This document shows, in pieces, positions 22,554 through 32,800 of a DNA stretch of 64,000 nt. The notes under the pieces are model-generated. The model saw nothing but the letters and a program-made list of their open reading frames with translations, searched no databases and had not been told where the DNA came from. This stretch comes from Gyromitra esculenta (lineage: Eukaryota > Ascomycota > Pezizomycetes > Pezizales > Discinaceae), in the NCBI GenBank assembly GCA_038503075.1, contig JBCAML010000019.1:1054001-1118000 (forward strand), given 5' to 3'. Position 1 is the stretch's first letter. Every line of letters starts with the position of its first letter. The position numbers were made by a program, and so were the translations under genes.

Positions 22554-24961
22554 ATGCCCCCCGCTCCAGACTCCCCCAAGCCCGCTCTCCGTCGCGGCCA
22601 CCGTCGCCGTCTCCTCGAGCGCCTCTCCCGCATCTCCTCGTCGCCGCAGCTGCACACCCTCCACAGCCTGGCGCACGCCGAGGTCGCCGCCTTCCCCGAC
22701 AAGCACTCGGCTTCCTGCGTGTCGCTGTACGGGTCCGGGTCCGGGTCCGGGTCCGGGGTTAGGGTTCTGGAGACGGTCGAGATCCCGTACGGCACCGAGG
22801 GGGAGAGCCTGAGGATCAGTGTGCCGCCGCGGCGGAAGGCGCGGCGGGATCTGTGGACGGGATTGCCGGACGAGGTGAAGGTGGGCGTGTTGAGCTGGCT
22901 GGGCCCGAGGGAGCTGGTGAGGTGCAGTGCTGTGAGTGTTTGATATTCTGTGATTGTTGTGAATGTTTTGGTTGTGGTTCTTGTGGTTGTGGTTCTTGAT
23001 CTTGATCTTGTGGATCTTGATATTCTCGTTCTTGTTCTTGTGATTGTGGATCTTGATATTCTTGATCTTATTCTTGTGATTGTGGATCTTGATCTTGATC
23101 TTATTCTTGTGATTGTTCTTGTGGTTCTTGATCTTGTGGTTCTTGATCTTGTGGTTCTTGTTCTTGATATTCTTGTTCTTGATATTCTTGCTACTCTGCT
23201 ACTCTGCACTCTGCACTCTGCTTCTCCACCACTCCTGCCACTCTCCACTCTCCACTCTCCACTCTCCACCTGCTAACGCGCCACAGGTCTCCAAACAGTG
23301 GCATTCACTCTGCTTCGACGGCCAGCTGTGGAGCACCCTCGATACCACGGGCTACTACGACAGGATCCCCGTCGACCAGCTGGCCAAGATTGTCACCACC
23401 GCCGGTCCCTTTGTCAAATATCTAAATCTACGGTAATCCCTCCCTCGAATTCTGCCTCCAAACCCCATTCTCCCAATACTAACACCCCCCCCCCCAGAGG
23501 CTGCATCCAGCTCACCAACGACTGGCGCACCGAAGCCGTCTGGAACGCCCCCCGGAACCTCCTCACCGCAACCCTCGAAGGCTGCGCCCTCTCCCGCTCT
23601 TCCCTCCAGTTCCTAATCACCCGCAATCCCTCCCTCGCCCACCTAAACCTCTCCGGGCTCACAACAGTAACAAACTCAATCCTCCGCCTCATCGCCCTGT
23701 CCTGCCCGAACCTCGCATCCCTAAACATATCATGGTGCACCAACGCCGATGCCCGCGGCCTGAAAAAGATAGTCGACGCCTGCAAACAGCTGCGCGACCT
23801 CCGCGCCTGCGAGATTGACCGCTTCGACGACACGCCCATCATGACCTCGCTCTGGTGCGCCAATTCCCTGGAACACCTCCACCTCTCCGCCTGTCCCGGC
23901 CTCTCCGACGACGCCATCAGAACCCTCGTTTTGGGCCCTGACCCCGAAATCGACCCGTTTACCAACCGCCCTCTTGCGCCACTGCGGAAGCTAGTACACC
24001 TGAACCTAAACCGCTGCTCACGGCTCACGGACTCTGCGCTCCGCAGTCTGGCAGATAACGTGCCTGTGCTGGAAGGGCTGGAGCTGGCGGGCTGCACAGC
24101 GCTTACTGACGCTGGGTTCGCGGCGCTGCTGCCGACGCTGGGGCGGCTGTCGCATCTGGACGTGGAGGAGTGTGCAGAGCTTACAAACGCAACACTCATC
24201 GCGCTCGCGCGCGGGCCTGCGGCGAAGCGGATGCGCAGCTTGGGCGTTAGCTATTGCGAGAATGTGGGGGACGCCGGAGTCGTGGAGGTCGTGAGGAAAT
24301 GCACCGCCCTGGGGAATTTAGAAATGGATAACAGTAACCCCCCCTCCCCCTGCAGCAGAATAGTAGAATAGTGAGACAATGGGACAGTGTGACAATAGGA
24401 CAGTGGCTAACAGGACCAGCCCGCATCTCAGACCTAGTACTGACCGAAGCGGCCCACGCCGTTCGCTACCGTCCCGCAAACCCCAGCGCCCGCCAGCACC
24501 CCGCCGCACAATCACCCAGGGTGGCCCTCCGCCTCGTCGTCTACGACTGCGCAGCCGTAACATGGACCGGCGTCCGCGGCGTCATGGCCCGCAACGTGGA
24601 ATCCGCATCCCACCCCACCCCCACCCCCGCCAGCACGCGGAACAAACCAGACCTGATACAGCTCAAGTGCTTCTACGGCTGGCAGCCCACCGTCAACGCG
24701 CACATGACGCGCGTCCTGCGCGGGGACGCGGCGTCCCTCGCCTCGGCCAACAGACTGGAGACCAAGTGGGCGGAACACATGGGCGGGGGCGGGGCCGAAG
24801 ACGGCGGGCTCGGCCGGCGCCGGCGACGCAGGGCGCGGGAGGCCGCGCTGATGTTTGGCGCGGATGAAGACGAAGACTTTGGTTTTGGCGCTGGCGGCGG
24901 CGGGGGCGGCGGTGGTGGTGGGAGGAGGAGGAGCAGCAGAGGCGCTTGTGTGGTTTCGTGA
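22554..24961 (+). CDS. F-box and leucine-rich-repeat protein (Pof2/AMN1-like SCF adaptor), four exons
   Basis: Probable substrate receptor of an SCF ubiquitin ligase. Exons: 22554-22931, 23287-23432, 23498-24333 and 24420-24961, GT-AG; product about 633 aa. The F-box spans the first intron (about residues 100-145: LWTGLPDEVKVGVLSWLGP, then RCSAVSKQWHSLCFDGQLW). At least seven CC-type LRRs follow (for example LAHLNLSGLT, LASLNISWCTNADARGL, HLHLSACPGLSDDAI, GLELAGCTALTDAGF, SHLDVEECAELTNATL, SLGVSYCENVGDAG). After exon 4 comes RISDLVLTEAA, LRLVVYDC and LIQLKCFYGWQPTV, then a poly-Arg/Gly tail ending RRRSSRGACVVS. A GSGSGSGS run at about residue 62 comes from a GGGTCC microsatellite. The last four residues CVVS match a CaaX pattern, so farnesylation is possible (inference). 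Confidence 0.93.
22960..23190. repeat. TTCTTGATCTTG/GTGGTTCTTG minisatellite in F-box gene intron 1
   Basis: Degenerate 6-18-bp units made of TTCTTG, GATCTTG and TGTGGTT fill most of the 355-bp first intron, which interrupts the F-box itself. CTCCACTCT repeats (23,210-23,270) precede the acceptor. The intron is several times longer than the gene's other introns (65 and 86 bp), so the repeat explains the difference. Confidence 0.8.
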
Positions 24962-27900
24962 CTAGTCCGGCGCGCCGGACGGGTGCCACTCGTGGGGCGG
25001 TGCGGGGAGCGCGTGCTCGGGTGTGGGGTGGAGATGGCGGGCGCGGTCGGGTATGTGCTGGTTTGGGCTTGGTTTTGGTTTTGGTTTTTGGTTTAGGGTG
25101 TGGTTTTTGGGTTGTGTGTGTGTGTGTGTTTGTTTGTTTGGTACGATTCTCTTTTGTCAGCGGGTGGTTTTGAGACTGTGTTTTTGATATAGCTATAAGA
25201 TGGGAGGGGAGAGGCTGCTGATGTGCATTACCAGCTATTGGCTATTGTGCTTGAGACCCCCCTTTTTTTTATTGAAGATCCCTCTCTTTCTCTCTACCTT
25301 CTATTTCATGCGTTTTATGGCTGGACGAAGTTTTCTGTTTTTTTGTATATTGGTATTGCAATGTTTTCCTTATCTTTTTCCATGTTTTACCATGTTTTAC
25401 CACGGTTTTCTCTCCCCTTCCCTTTTTATCAGTCCCTATCCACTGTAGAATAGAAAGAAATCGAGACTCGGGCTGATTTGAGTCCCCGACTGAGCACCGA
25501 CTGAGCACCGAATGGGAGCTACTTATTAAACCCCCGACGGGCACTCCTGGTACGTATGCTGCATCCGCGAGTCTCTCCCTGTTTATCTAGATTCCTAGAG
25601 AGGGAGCGAGCGAGCGAGCGAGCATACCATAGCATGGAAAGAAGGAAGCGTTGGCGTAGTGTCGTCGAGGGAGGTTCCCCCGGGGGGGGGGGTGGGGGCG
25701 ACGAGTGATGGGATATGATTACTGATTTTAATTTTGATTTTAATTTTGATTTATTTATTCTGGTTTAACACATTAATTGTGACTGGACTAGCGCTAAAGC
25801 TACGGCGATACAGAAAGGAGTGAGTCGGTCGGCCACGTTTTTCTGTCTGCTTTCTTTCTCGTATCCTGTCTTCTTGGCTGTGGTTATACATGTAATTACT
25901 GCTGTTGTTGGCCATATGTCAGGGTTAGTTGGCTGGCCATATTGGTAAGGGTAGCGTTCTGGGGTTTGTACGCGTGCGTTTGCGCCCGGGTGCGTTAGAG
26001 TCCAGCACTAGATGTAGGTGCGTGTACGTGTCGTCCGGTTTTTCAGTATGTATGTATGTATGTATGCATGGGCTGTCACTCGAGGGGCGAGTAACGCCGT
26101 CTTCCCCGGGTTGTTTTTGGTGGTTTAGAGTACTAGCTAAACAAATAAAATAAAGTCTACATGTAGTTCTTCAGCGAACCCAAGTACATAGCAACGTTAA
26201 CAAGCTCCAACCAACCCCTAAAGCCAACGAAAAGTAGAAATGAAAAAAGCAAAAAAAAAAAAAAGCAAAAAAAGCAGAGAAGCTTCCTTATGTACTTTTG
26301 CACCCCCTTGCCCTTCGTCTTGGATATAGAAAAGCCACTTATTGGTTTACGTGTTGCACGTTCCCCCCAGGAGTACATGTAGTTAGCTATATACGTAGAA
26401 CAGACCACGACCTTCTTTCTCTTCCCTTTTCGCCTGCTCTTTCGTATGGAGATTGGAAATACAGTAAATGGTGGATGTGCTACAGAGGGGTTGGTTGCCC
26501 TGCTCGTGGATTTAGTCAGTGTCTTCTCTGGCCTTGCGGCTGACTGCTGGTTGATTGTATCGGTGATTCGTTCTGGTTCATGTGTGCCGTGATGAGGTAA
26601 GCGCGGTATGACTGCGTCTTGGCTGTATTATGGTCAGATGGATTATGGTGAGGAGACTCGGGGGGGTAGAGAATTAAGGACCTGTTGGTGGGTTGGACTC
26701 TGCTGTGGTGGGGGGTGTGTGTGAGGTGAATGGATTGCTGGTAAATCCATAAGATATCACTCGGGTTTTCGTTTGTTTCGCAGAGAGTGTTTTGTTAAAA
26801 GGTAGGGAACAGAGATTTTTAGGTGCTATCATAAGTAAGGATAGTAAGATAGAATCGTTATTGTACCATTACGACTAGATGCTCATAAACGTTTAGAATT
26901 TACAGACAATCTTAGTGCACCATCTGTCCGCCATTGGTGCATTTCTGATACCGGAGTTCAGCTCAGGGCCTGGATCACGCGTTGCTGAACCGTTGGCCGA
27001 AATAATACAGTATCTGGACTCCATCCTCAACACTTTTTTACTTCGGCCTCGCTAGTAACGGCTGAGGTCCGTTGCTATGAGGCCCATCACTAAGTCCTCG
27101 AATACTGCCTAGGTTACCTCACGTAACGCGGGGTAGTAGCCATCCCTTGACCGGCTCCCGGTTTTCACTATACTTTAGGGCGAAACTGACGTGATGATGT
27201 GCATGGCCTAATCCTGGAAGAGTGGGGGTTTGGGCCTTGGTTCTCTCTAGCCTGATTTTATATACGTGTAATCTTACAATTCTCATGGAGGAAGCCGAGT
27301 TACTGCCAATGACCATACTAGCGTATCTACACACCCCCTCAATCAAGTTACTTTCCTTCTTTTCGCAATTGTAAGAGCTGCTAGAACTGAGATTGATAGG
27401 CAATAGATTATGGGTAAAGCTATTATGGCTGGCCACAGGTCTTTAGGGTTGAGGGGCGGAGAGTTATTTTATGAAAACAAGATTTCTGTACTGACTAGAT
27501 GGACGCCGGAAGCATAGATTTCATGGAAGACGGATAACAGAAAGATGTCAGGAGTAATGTCTCGAGACGATTATTGTGCTACGAAAATTGATATTTATTC
27601 TGAATCAGCCTGACTCACTCTGGATATCAATTTCTGCGGAAGGCTGTAGATTTTTTCGGGAGTGAACCAGCACTTTTTACTTTATATTTTGACCAGAGTA
27701 GGGGAGGGGAAGCTTAATATAAATAGAACGAAAAATATGCAAATAACACATATCAAGCGATATGGCTTAGAATGACATATGATTTAGAATGACACAAGAA
27801 GAAAGGGCAAAGGGCAAAAGGCAAATATTTCTCTGGTAATCCTATTTCCTGTACTTGCAAGATGAAGAAGGCATATTAATTTTGCAAAACCAGAAGCCGA

Positions 27901-28641
27901 ACCAACGAGCGCCAGGGCACAACGTAGGACTCCAACTCCCTTTTCCTGTCCCAGCCAAGAGAACCACCACCGCTCTCGAACTTATATTCGATTGCCCTAA
28001 AACAGTCATGGCCACCAGATATCAGATATTTCCTGAATTCGACAATCGTCTGATACGTTGCTGGCTTCTTGACGGGGCCGACTATTGAGATCAACGTGGC
28101 ACCAATAGCAAGAGCATTAATATAGTATATCTCTTTCATTAATCCCTTTTCCATACCCTTTGCCTCCTCCTTGATGGCCTTGACACTTTGTTAGTCGACG
28201 CTCCTACCCTCATCACAGCAATGACCGGTATTGCACTAGCAGTGAGGATACTTAGTTCACCCTTATGCTTACTAGCAAATTTTCTGAAAGCTGCCACTAA
28301 CACAATTCATTGACAAACCTTCGCGACCACAAATATAACGTGGGAAAATGCTTCTTTTACCCTGTCCGATGAACGGACCCGTCTGGGAACGATAACGATG
28401 AGTTTTTAGCAACCCTCTAACCGGCTGGTGGATTTGGAGGATCGTAGTGATGGATGGACTCACTCTAAATCCTTGAGTGTTGTGATGGAATGGGGTGGAA
28501 GCTGGTGGATACTTTGCACTGTGCGCTGCTGGGTCTAAGCACTGAGCTGTGGGACGTCCGGCCGGCCACTTTGCTAATGGGATTCAATTACATATGGGTC
28601 AAAACATATGTATCGTAGAAATTATGCTATCATCTAAACTA
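24962..28641. other. Gene-poor region with microsatellites
   Basis: No supported gene in about 3.7 kb. Visible simple repeats: (GT)n near 25,103-25,120, (GAGC)n near 25,602-25,622, a run of G at 25,681-25,692, TTTTAATTTTGATT repeats at 25,727-25,760 and (ATGT)n at 26,047-26,067. An anonymous minus frame at 28154-27876 contains YYINALAIGATLISIVGPVKK, a possible hydrophobic helix, but I recognise no family and the ATG context is not decisive. Confidence 0.4.
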
Positions 28642-28811
28642 CAGTGCCAAAAAGAGGGATGTGATTGGTACAGCATTTTTACGGTATTCTAAAAAATGCT
28701 AGATCAATTCTGGAGCGCTACGGGATTTGTCAGCAAATGCAGCAGCGCTCCAGAATTATTCTAGCATTTTCTAAAAATACGGTAGTAGATCCACCCCATT
28801 TTTTGGTACTG
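28642..28811. mobile_element. pogo/Tigger-type MITE, 170 bp, TA duplication
   Basis: The two halves are an imperfect inverted repeat of roughly 75-80 bp. The left end is CAGTGCCAAAAA and the complement of the right end is CAGTACCAAAAAATGGGG. AATGCTAGA..AATTCTGGAGCGCT appears in both arms. It is bounded by TA at 28640-28641 and 28812-28813. CAGT ends with TA duplications are typical of pogo/Fot1-like Tc1-mariner families. It has no coding capacity, so it would depend on a transposase elsewhere. A transcript would fold into one long hairpin. Confidence 0.85.
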
Positions 28812-29143
28812 TATATGGTTTAAGCGAAGAGTTGTCGTTATTCTTGATGGCGGGACTAGGGCCTTATATCAGGAAATGTATGAGCAGAGGTCAACCCCAC
28901 GTATCATGGAGCAGAACTTCATAGAACACTTCGAGGTTCTATATGTAGATTTAGCCTCTAAACCCTCTTCATAGCTCGCACTCTTCATACACAATAAACT
29001 CTCTCTCTTAGAGCCTGATTTGCCTTGTGCATCGTGATATTCAGTGCTGACGCCTGGATCAGTGAGCGAGGCCTCGCAATATATATGATGGCTCATGCGG
29101 GTATTCATCGCTGTATTTAGTTTCGGTAGGTTTACCTTGCTTG

Positions 29144-29378
29144 TGTTGGAATAAGGTGCTCTCACCTATAATACTATTGTGGTGGTACATCCGGAGTAAC
29201 GCGGATAGATGTTTAGCCGACGGAGGATTTACTTTGTATTAGCCCGACGGGCATATTTCCTTGTGGTAACGAGTTTGTTGAATGAGGAATAAGGAGTATT
29301 TAAGTCAGGGGATTTAGTAGCTTAAATCAGTATCGAAATAGTCATTTATTCCCTACACTATCTTATAACATGACAAAA
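29144..29378 (+). repeat. COP1 5' LTR (235 bp)
   Basis: Starts TGTTGGAATAAGG and ends CATGACAAAA. It differs from the 3' LTR by one base that I can see (C in CCGACGGAGG here, A in the 3' copy), about 99.6% identity. The duplication GCTTG lies immediately before it. Confidence 0.95.
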
Positions 29379-29395
29379 GGTTATGAGCCCGGGAG
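29379..29395 (+). promoter_or_regulatory. COP1 primer-binding site, complementary to an internal part of initiator tRNA-Met
   Basis: GGTTATGAGCCCGGGAG directly abuts the 5' LTR. Its complement reads CTCCCGGGCTCATAACC, which has the layout of the anticodon arm of initiator tRNA-Met (CAT anticodon flanked by GGGCT and AACC). It does not start with TGG, so priming from an intact tRNA 3' end is unlikely. Copia-type elements are known to prime from a half tRNA-iMet. The tRNA itself is not in the window. Confidence 0.8.
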
Positions 29396-29448
29396 ATTTC
29401 ATTTAAAAAAAATCTCATAGCAAAAAGTTACTTGCTTCCATAAGAACC

Positions 29449-29858
29449 TCTCACGGTTCAGTCTCTCGTTAAGCCCTTCAGTATCCCTGAAGGTGAGCAG
29501 TGCTACTTAAGCGAGATACTAACCCGTTCGAAGAGTGCGATGTTTCTACAAGTTCTACAGTGGGTATACTTCCAGGCGAAGTATCGGCGATGTTTCACGG
29601 CGGCAGCGAAGGTTCTGAGGTAGAACCGAAGTAGTATTTGAAGTACTTATAGGTAGAAGTAAAACGAGAACGTTGCTTAAGGAAAGAAAGAAAAGAAGAA
29701 CAACAAACGACCAAAACCCTCGCTTAAATACCCCGCTTTCCTTAACAAAACCAATAACCGAAAACTAACCGAGCAACAAAGAGATTGTTCAACCCTCTAA
29801 ACCACAATACAACCAACAACCAAAACACGACTCGTTATCCAATAATCAATCCATGAAA
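29449..29858 (-). repeat. GYP1 3' LTR (subfamily A, 410 bp)
   Basis: On the plus strand it starts TCTCACGGTTCAG and ends CAATCCATGAAA. It is identical by eye to 40891-41300. The stop codon of Pol (29846-29848) lies inside it. A purine tract (AAGGGGGGAGCTAC on the minus strand) precedes it, as expected for plus-strand priming. Confidence 0.95.
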
Positions 29859-32800
29859 GTAGCTCCCCCCTTCAAGCGTGAGCTCCTGCGAACACTAGGA
29901 GTAACCGAGGTCGGAATAGTTAAGAACTCTTTTAGTGCCGAAGTATCTACAAGGTCTTCAGCGGGTTCCCAGGTAGGGTGAGCATAACCGGTCCATTCGA
30001 CGAGGTATTGTTGTTGTCCACGGTGTGTTCGTTGTTCGAGGATTTTCTCAATGAAATATTCCTCCTGCTGGTTAACAATGATTGGAGGTGGAGGAGGTAG
30101 GACTTGTCCTGGAAGAGGATCGTCGGCAGCGGGCTTAAGGAGCGATACGTGAAAAACAGGATGGTACTTGACTGAAGAAGGAAGATCAATCTCATATGCA
30201 AAAGGTGAGACTATCTTCTTCACTGGGTACGGTCCCATCCATTTCCAGTCGAGTTTCCGTGCGTTACGGACTGTCCTAATGTTCTTCATTGACACGAATA
30301 CCTGGTCGTTGACTTGATAGGCCGGGGCGGGAGTTCGATGTCTATTAGTAGAGATCTCCTGGATATCTTGGGCTGCCCGAATTTGAATCTTAAGGTAGTC
30401 GTATAGGTTTTGCATCGTGGTTGCGAAGTTAGAGGAGTCTAGGCTTTGGGCAATGGCGGTTGAGGGAACAATAGAAGTGTCAAAGCGGGGATGGTAACCG
30501 TAATTTGCAAAAAAGGGTGAAACTTTAGTAGTAGCCGATTCTTGGTTATTAGCTGAGAATTCTGCCATGGCTAGCCATTTGCTCCAGTCCCCTTGTTGAT
30601 AGGACACGTATGAGCGCAGGTATTGTTCCATAACTGCGTTTAGTCGTTCCGTTTGTCCATCGGTTTCCGGGTGGAATGCAGTAGACATTCGGGCCTGGAT
30701 TCCTAAGCGTTTACAGAGCTCCTTCCAGAAGTGGGCTGTAAACTGTGTGCCTCGGTCGGAAGTAACGTACGTAGGTAGCCCATGGAGTTTCCATACATGT
30801 TGAAGATATAAGTCGGCGATGTCTCGAGAGTTGACCGTAGTATTACAAGGGATTAAATGGCGCATTTTTGATAAGCGGTCTACAATGACCAAGATAGCAT
30901 CATAACCTTCGGATTCTGGGAGGCCTGTAACGAAGTCCATCGAGATCTCTTGCCAAGGGCGGTTTGGAATAGGCAACGGGCGGAGAACTCCTTGGGTGCG
31001 TTGGGTAACTGGTTTTGCTTTTTGGCATATATGGCAGTTACGCACATAGCGGCCGATAGTTTCCCTCATCTTTGGCCAGTAAAAACTTCTACTTATTAGT
31101 TCGAAGGTTTTATCTCGTCCAGGGTGTCCTGCAGCGGGGGCGTCATGATGTCTCCTAATAAGCTCTAGGCGAAGAGGGTCAAAATCGGGCACATAGAGTT
31201 TCTCCCGATAGTATAGTCGGTTATTTTCCTCCGTGCATTCACTTAAAGTGATCTCCTTTGATTGTCGGTCCTTATTCTTTAACGCTAAAAGTATTTTTTC
31301 TGGGAACTTGTCAGCGATATACCCTTCTAGGAAGAGTTTTTTCAGAGAGACGTCCAGTTCAGCGGCTTCATTTGATAAAGAAGCCGACAACAAACTTATC
31401 TTGGGATCAATGTTCTCCTTCTTTAGCACCACCTGGCTCTGGTGTGCTAACCGTTCATCCCCTTCCTTGGGGAGATCTCCTGATCTCCTGGTTAACGCAT
31501 CCGGCTTTCCTCCTTGGCTTCCCGGTCTGTAGGTGATCACAAAATCAAAACGTGATAGGTATTCAGCCCATCTGGCTTGGCGCCGGTTGAGTTGTTTAGT
31601 GCTCATAAAATACTCAAGGTTTTTATGGTCGCTGATGACGTCGATTGGGTGTTTTGAGCCTTCCAGTTCCGGGCGCCATTCTTCAAAGACTCGGATGATG
31701 GCAAGTAGTTCCTTGTCGTAGATTTCATAGTTACATTCCGCAGGTGAATGCTTCTTTGAAAAGAAGGCTACGGGATGTAGGATTCCTGCGTCATCGTACT
31801 GCGATAAGACTCCGCCTGATACAAAGTCTGAAGCGTCGGTTTCCACAATGATTTTCTTATCAGGATCAAAGTGGATGAGGATAGGGGCGGTGGTGAACGC
31901 GTGTTTTAGGTTTTCGAAGGCGATATCGGCTTCGACGGTCCATTCGAAGTTGATGCCTTTCCTTGTAAGGGCAGTAAGAGGTGAAGCGAGTTTCGAGAAT
32001 CCCAGGATAAACCGGCGGTAAAAATTAGCAAATCCTAAGAATGCTTGCACATCTTTAACACTCTTTGGAGTTCCCCATTCTCGAACGGCTTTTAATTTCT
32101 CTTCGTCCATCTTGATGCCGTCGGGAGTAAGGATTAGGCCTAGGTATTTTGTCGTCTGTACCTCAAACTCACATTTCTCGGGTTTAAGGAGAATGTTATT
32201 ATCCTTTAGCGTCTGTAGAACCTTTCGAACATGTGTTTGGTGTTCGTCGAAGGTATCGCTGTAGATGAGAATGTCGTCTAGGTATGCGGTGCAAAAGATA
32301 TCCAGGTATTCAGTGAGGCAGTCGTTCACGAAGCGTTGAAAGGTGCCGGGAGCATTGGTCAGTCCAAAGGGCATCACCTGATATTCGTAGAGACCATAGC
32401 GGGTTCGGAAAGCGGTTTTCCATTCCTCTCCCTCGGCGATTCGAATTTGATGATAACCGTCGCGGAGGTCGAGTTTGGTATACCATTGAGCTTTCGCTAA
32501 TCGGTCCAGAGTCTCTCGTATAAGAGGGGAAGTGTATCGATCCTTGACTGTAATGGCGTTTAGGCCTCTATAGTCAACACATAGTCGGAGGGAGCCGTCT
32601 GCTTTTTTCACGAACAATACAGGGGAGCCGGCGGGAGAGGAGCTAGCGCGAATGAAACCTTTCTCTAGGTTGTCTTCGATGTACTTTTTAAGAACAATAA
32701 GTTCCTCTCTTGACATCCCATAGAGTGGTCCAAATGGTGCATCTTTCCCTTCCATTAGTTGTATTTTATGGTCGTAGGGGCGGCGTGGGGGTAGTCCTTG

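Noticed and set aside
21405..23269. Long minus-strand open frames (297 and 476 codons) between and over the PXA and F-box genes
   Set aside because: They overlap the well-supported F-box exon and tandem repeats. Their composition (SRTRTTRSRTT, LSCLYCLYCLY) is a translation of repeat DNA.
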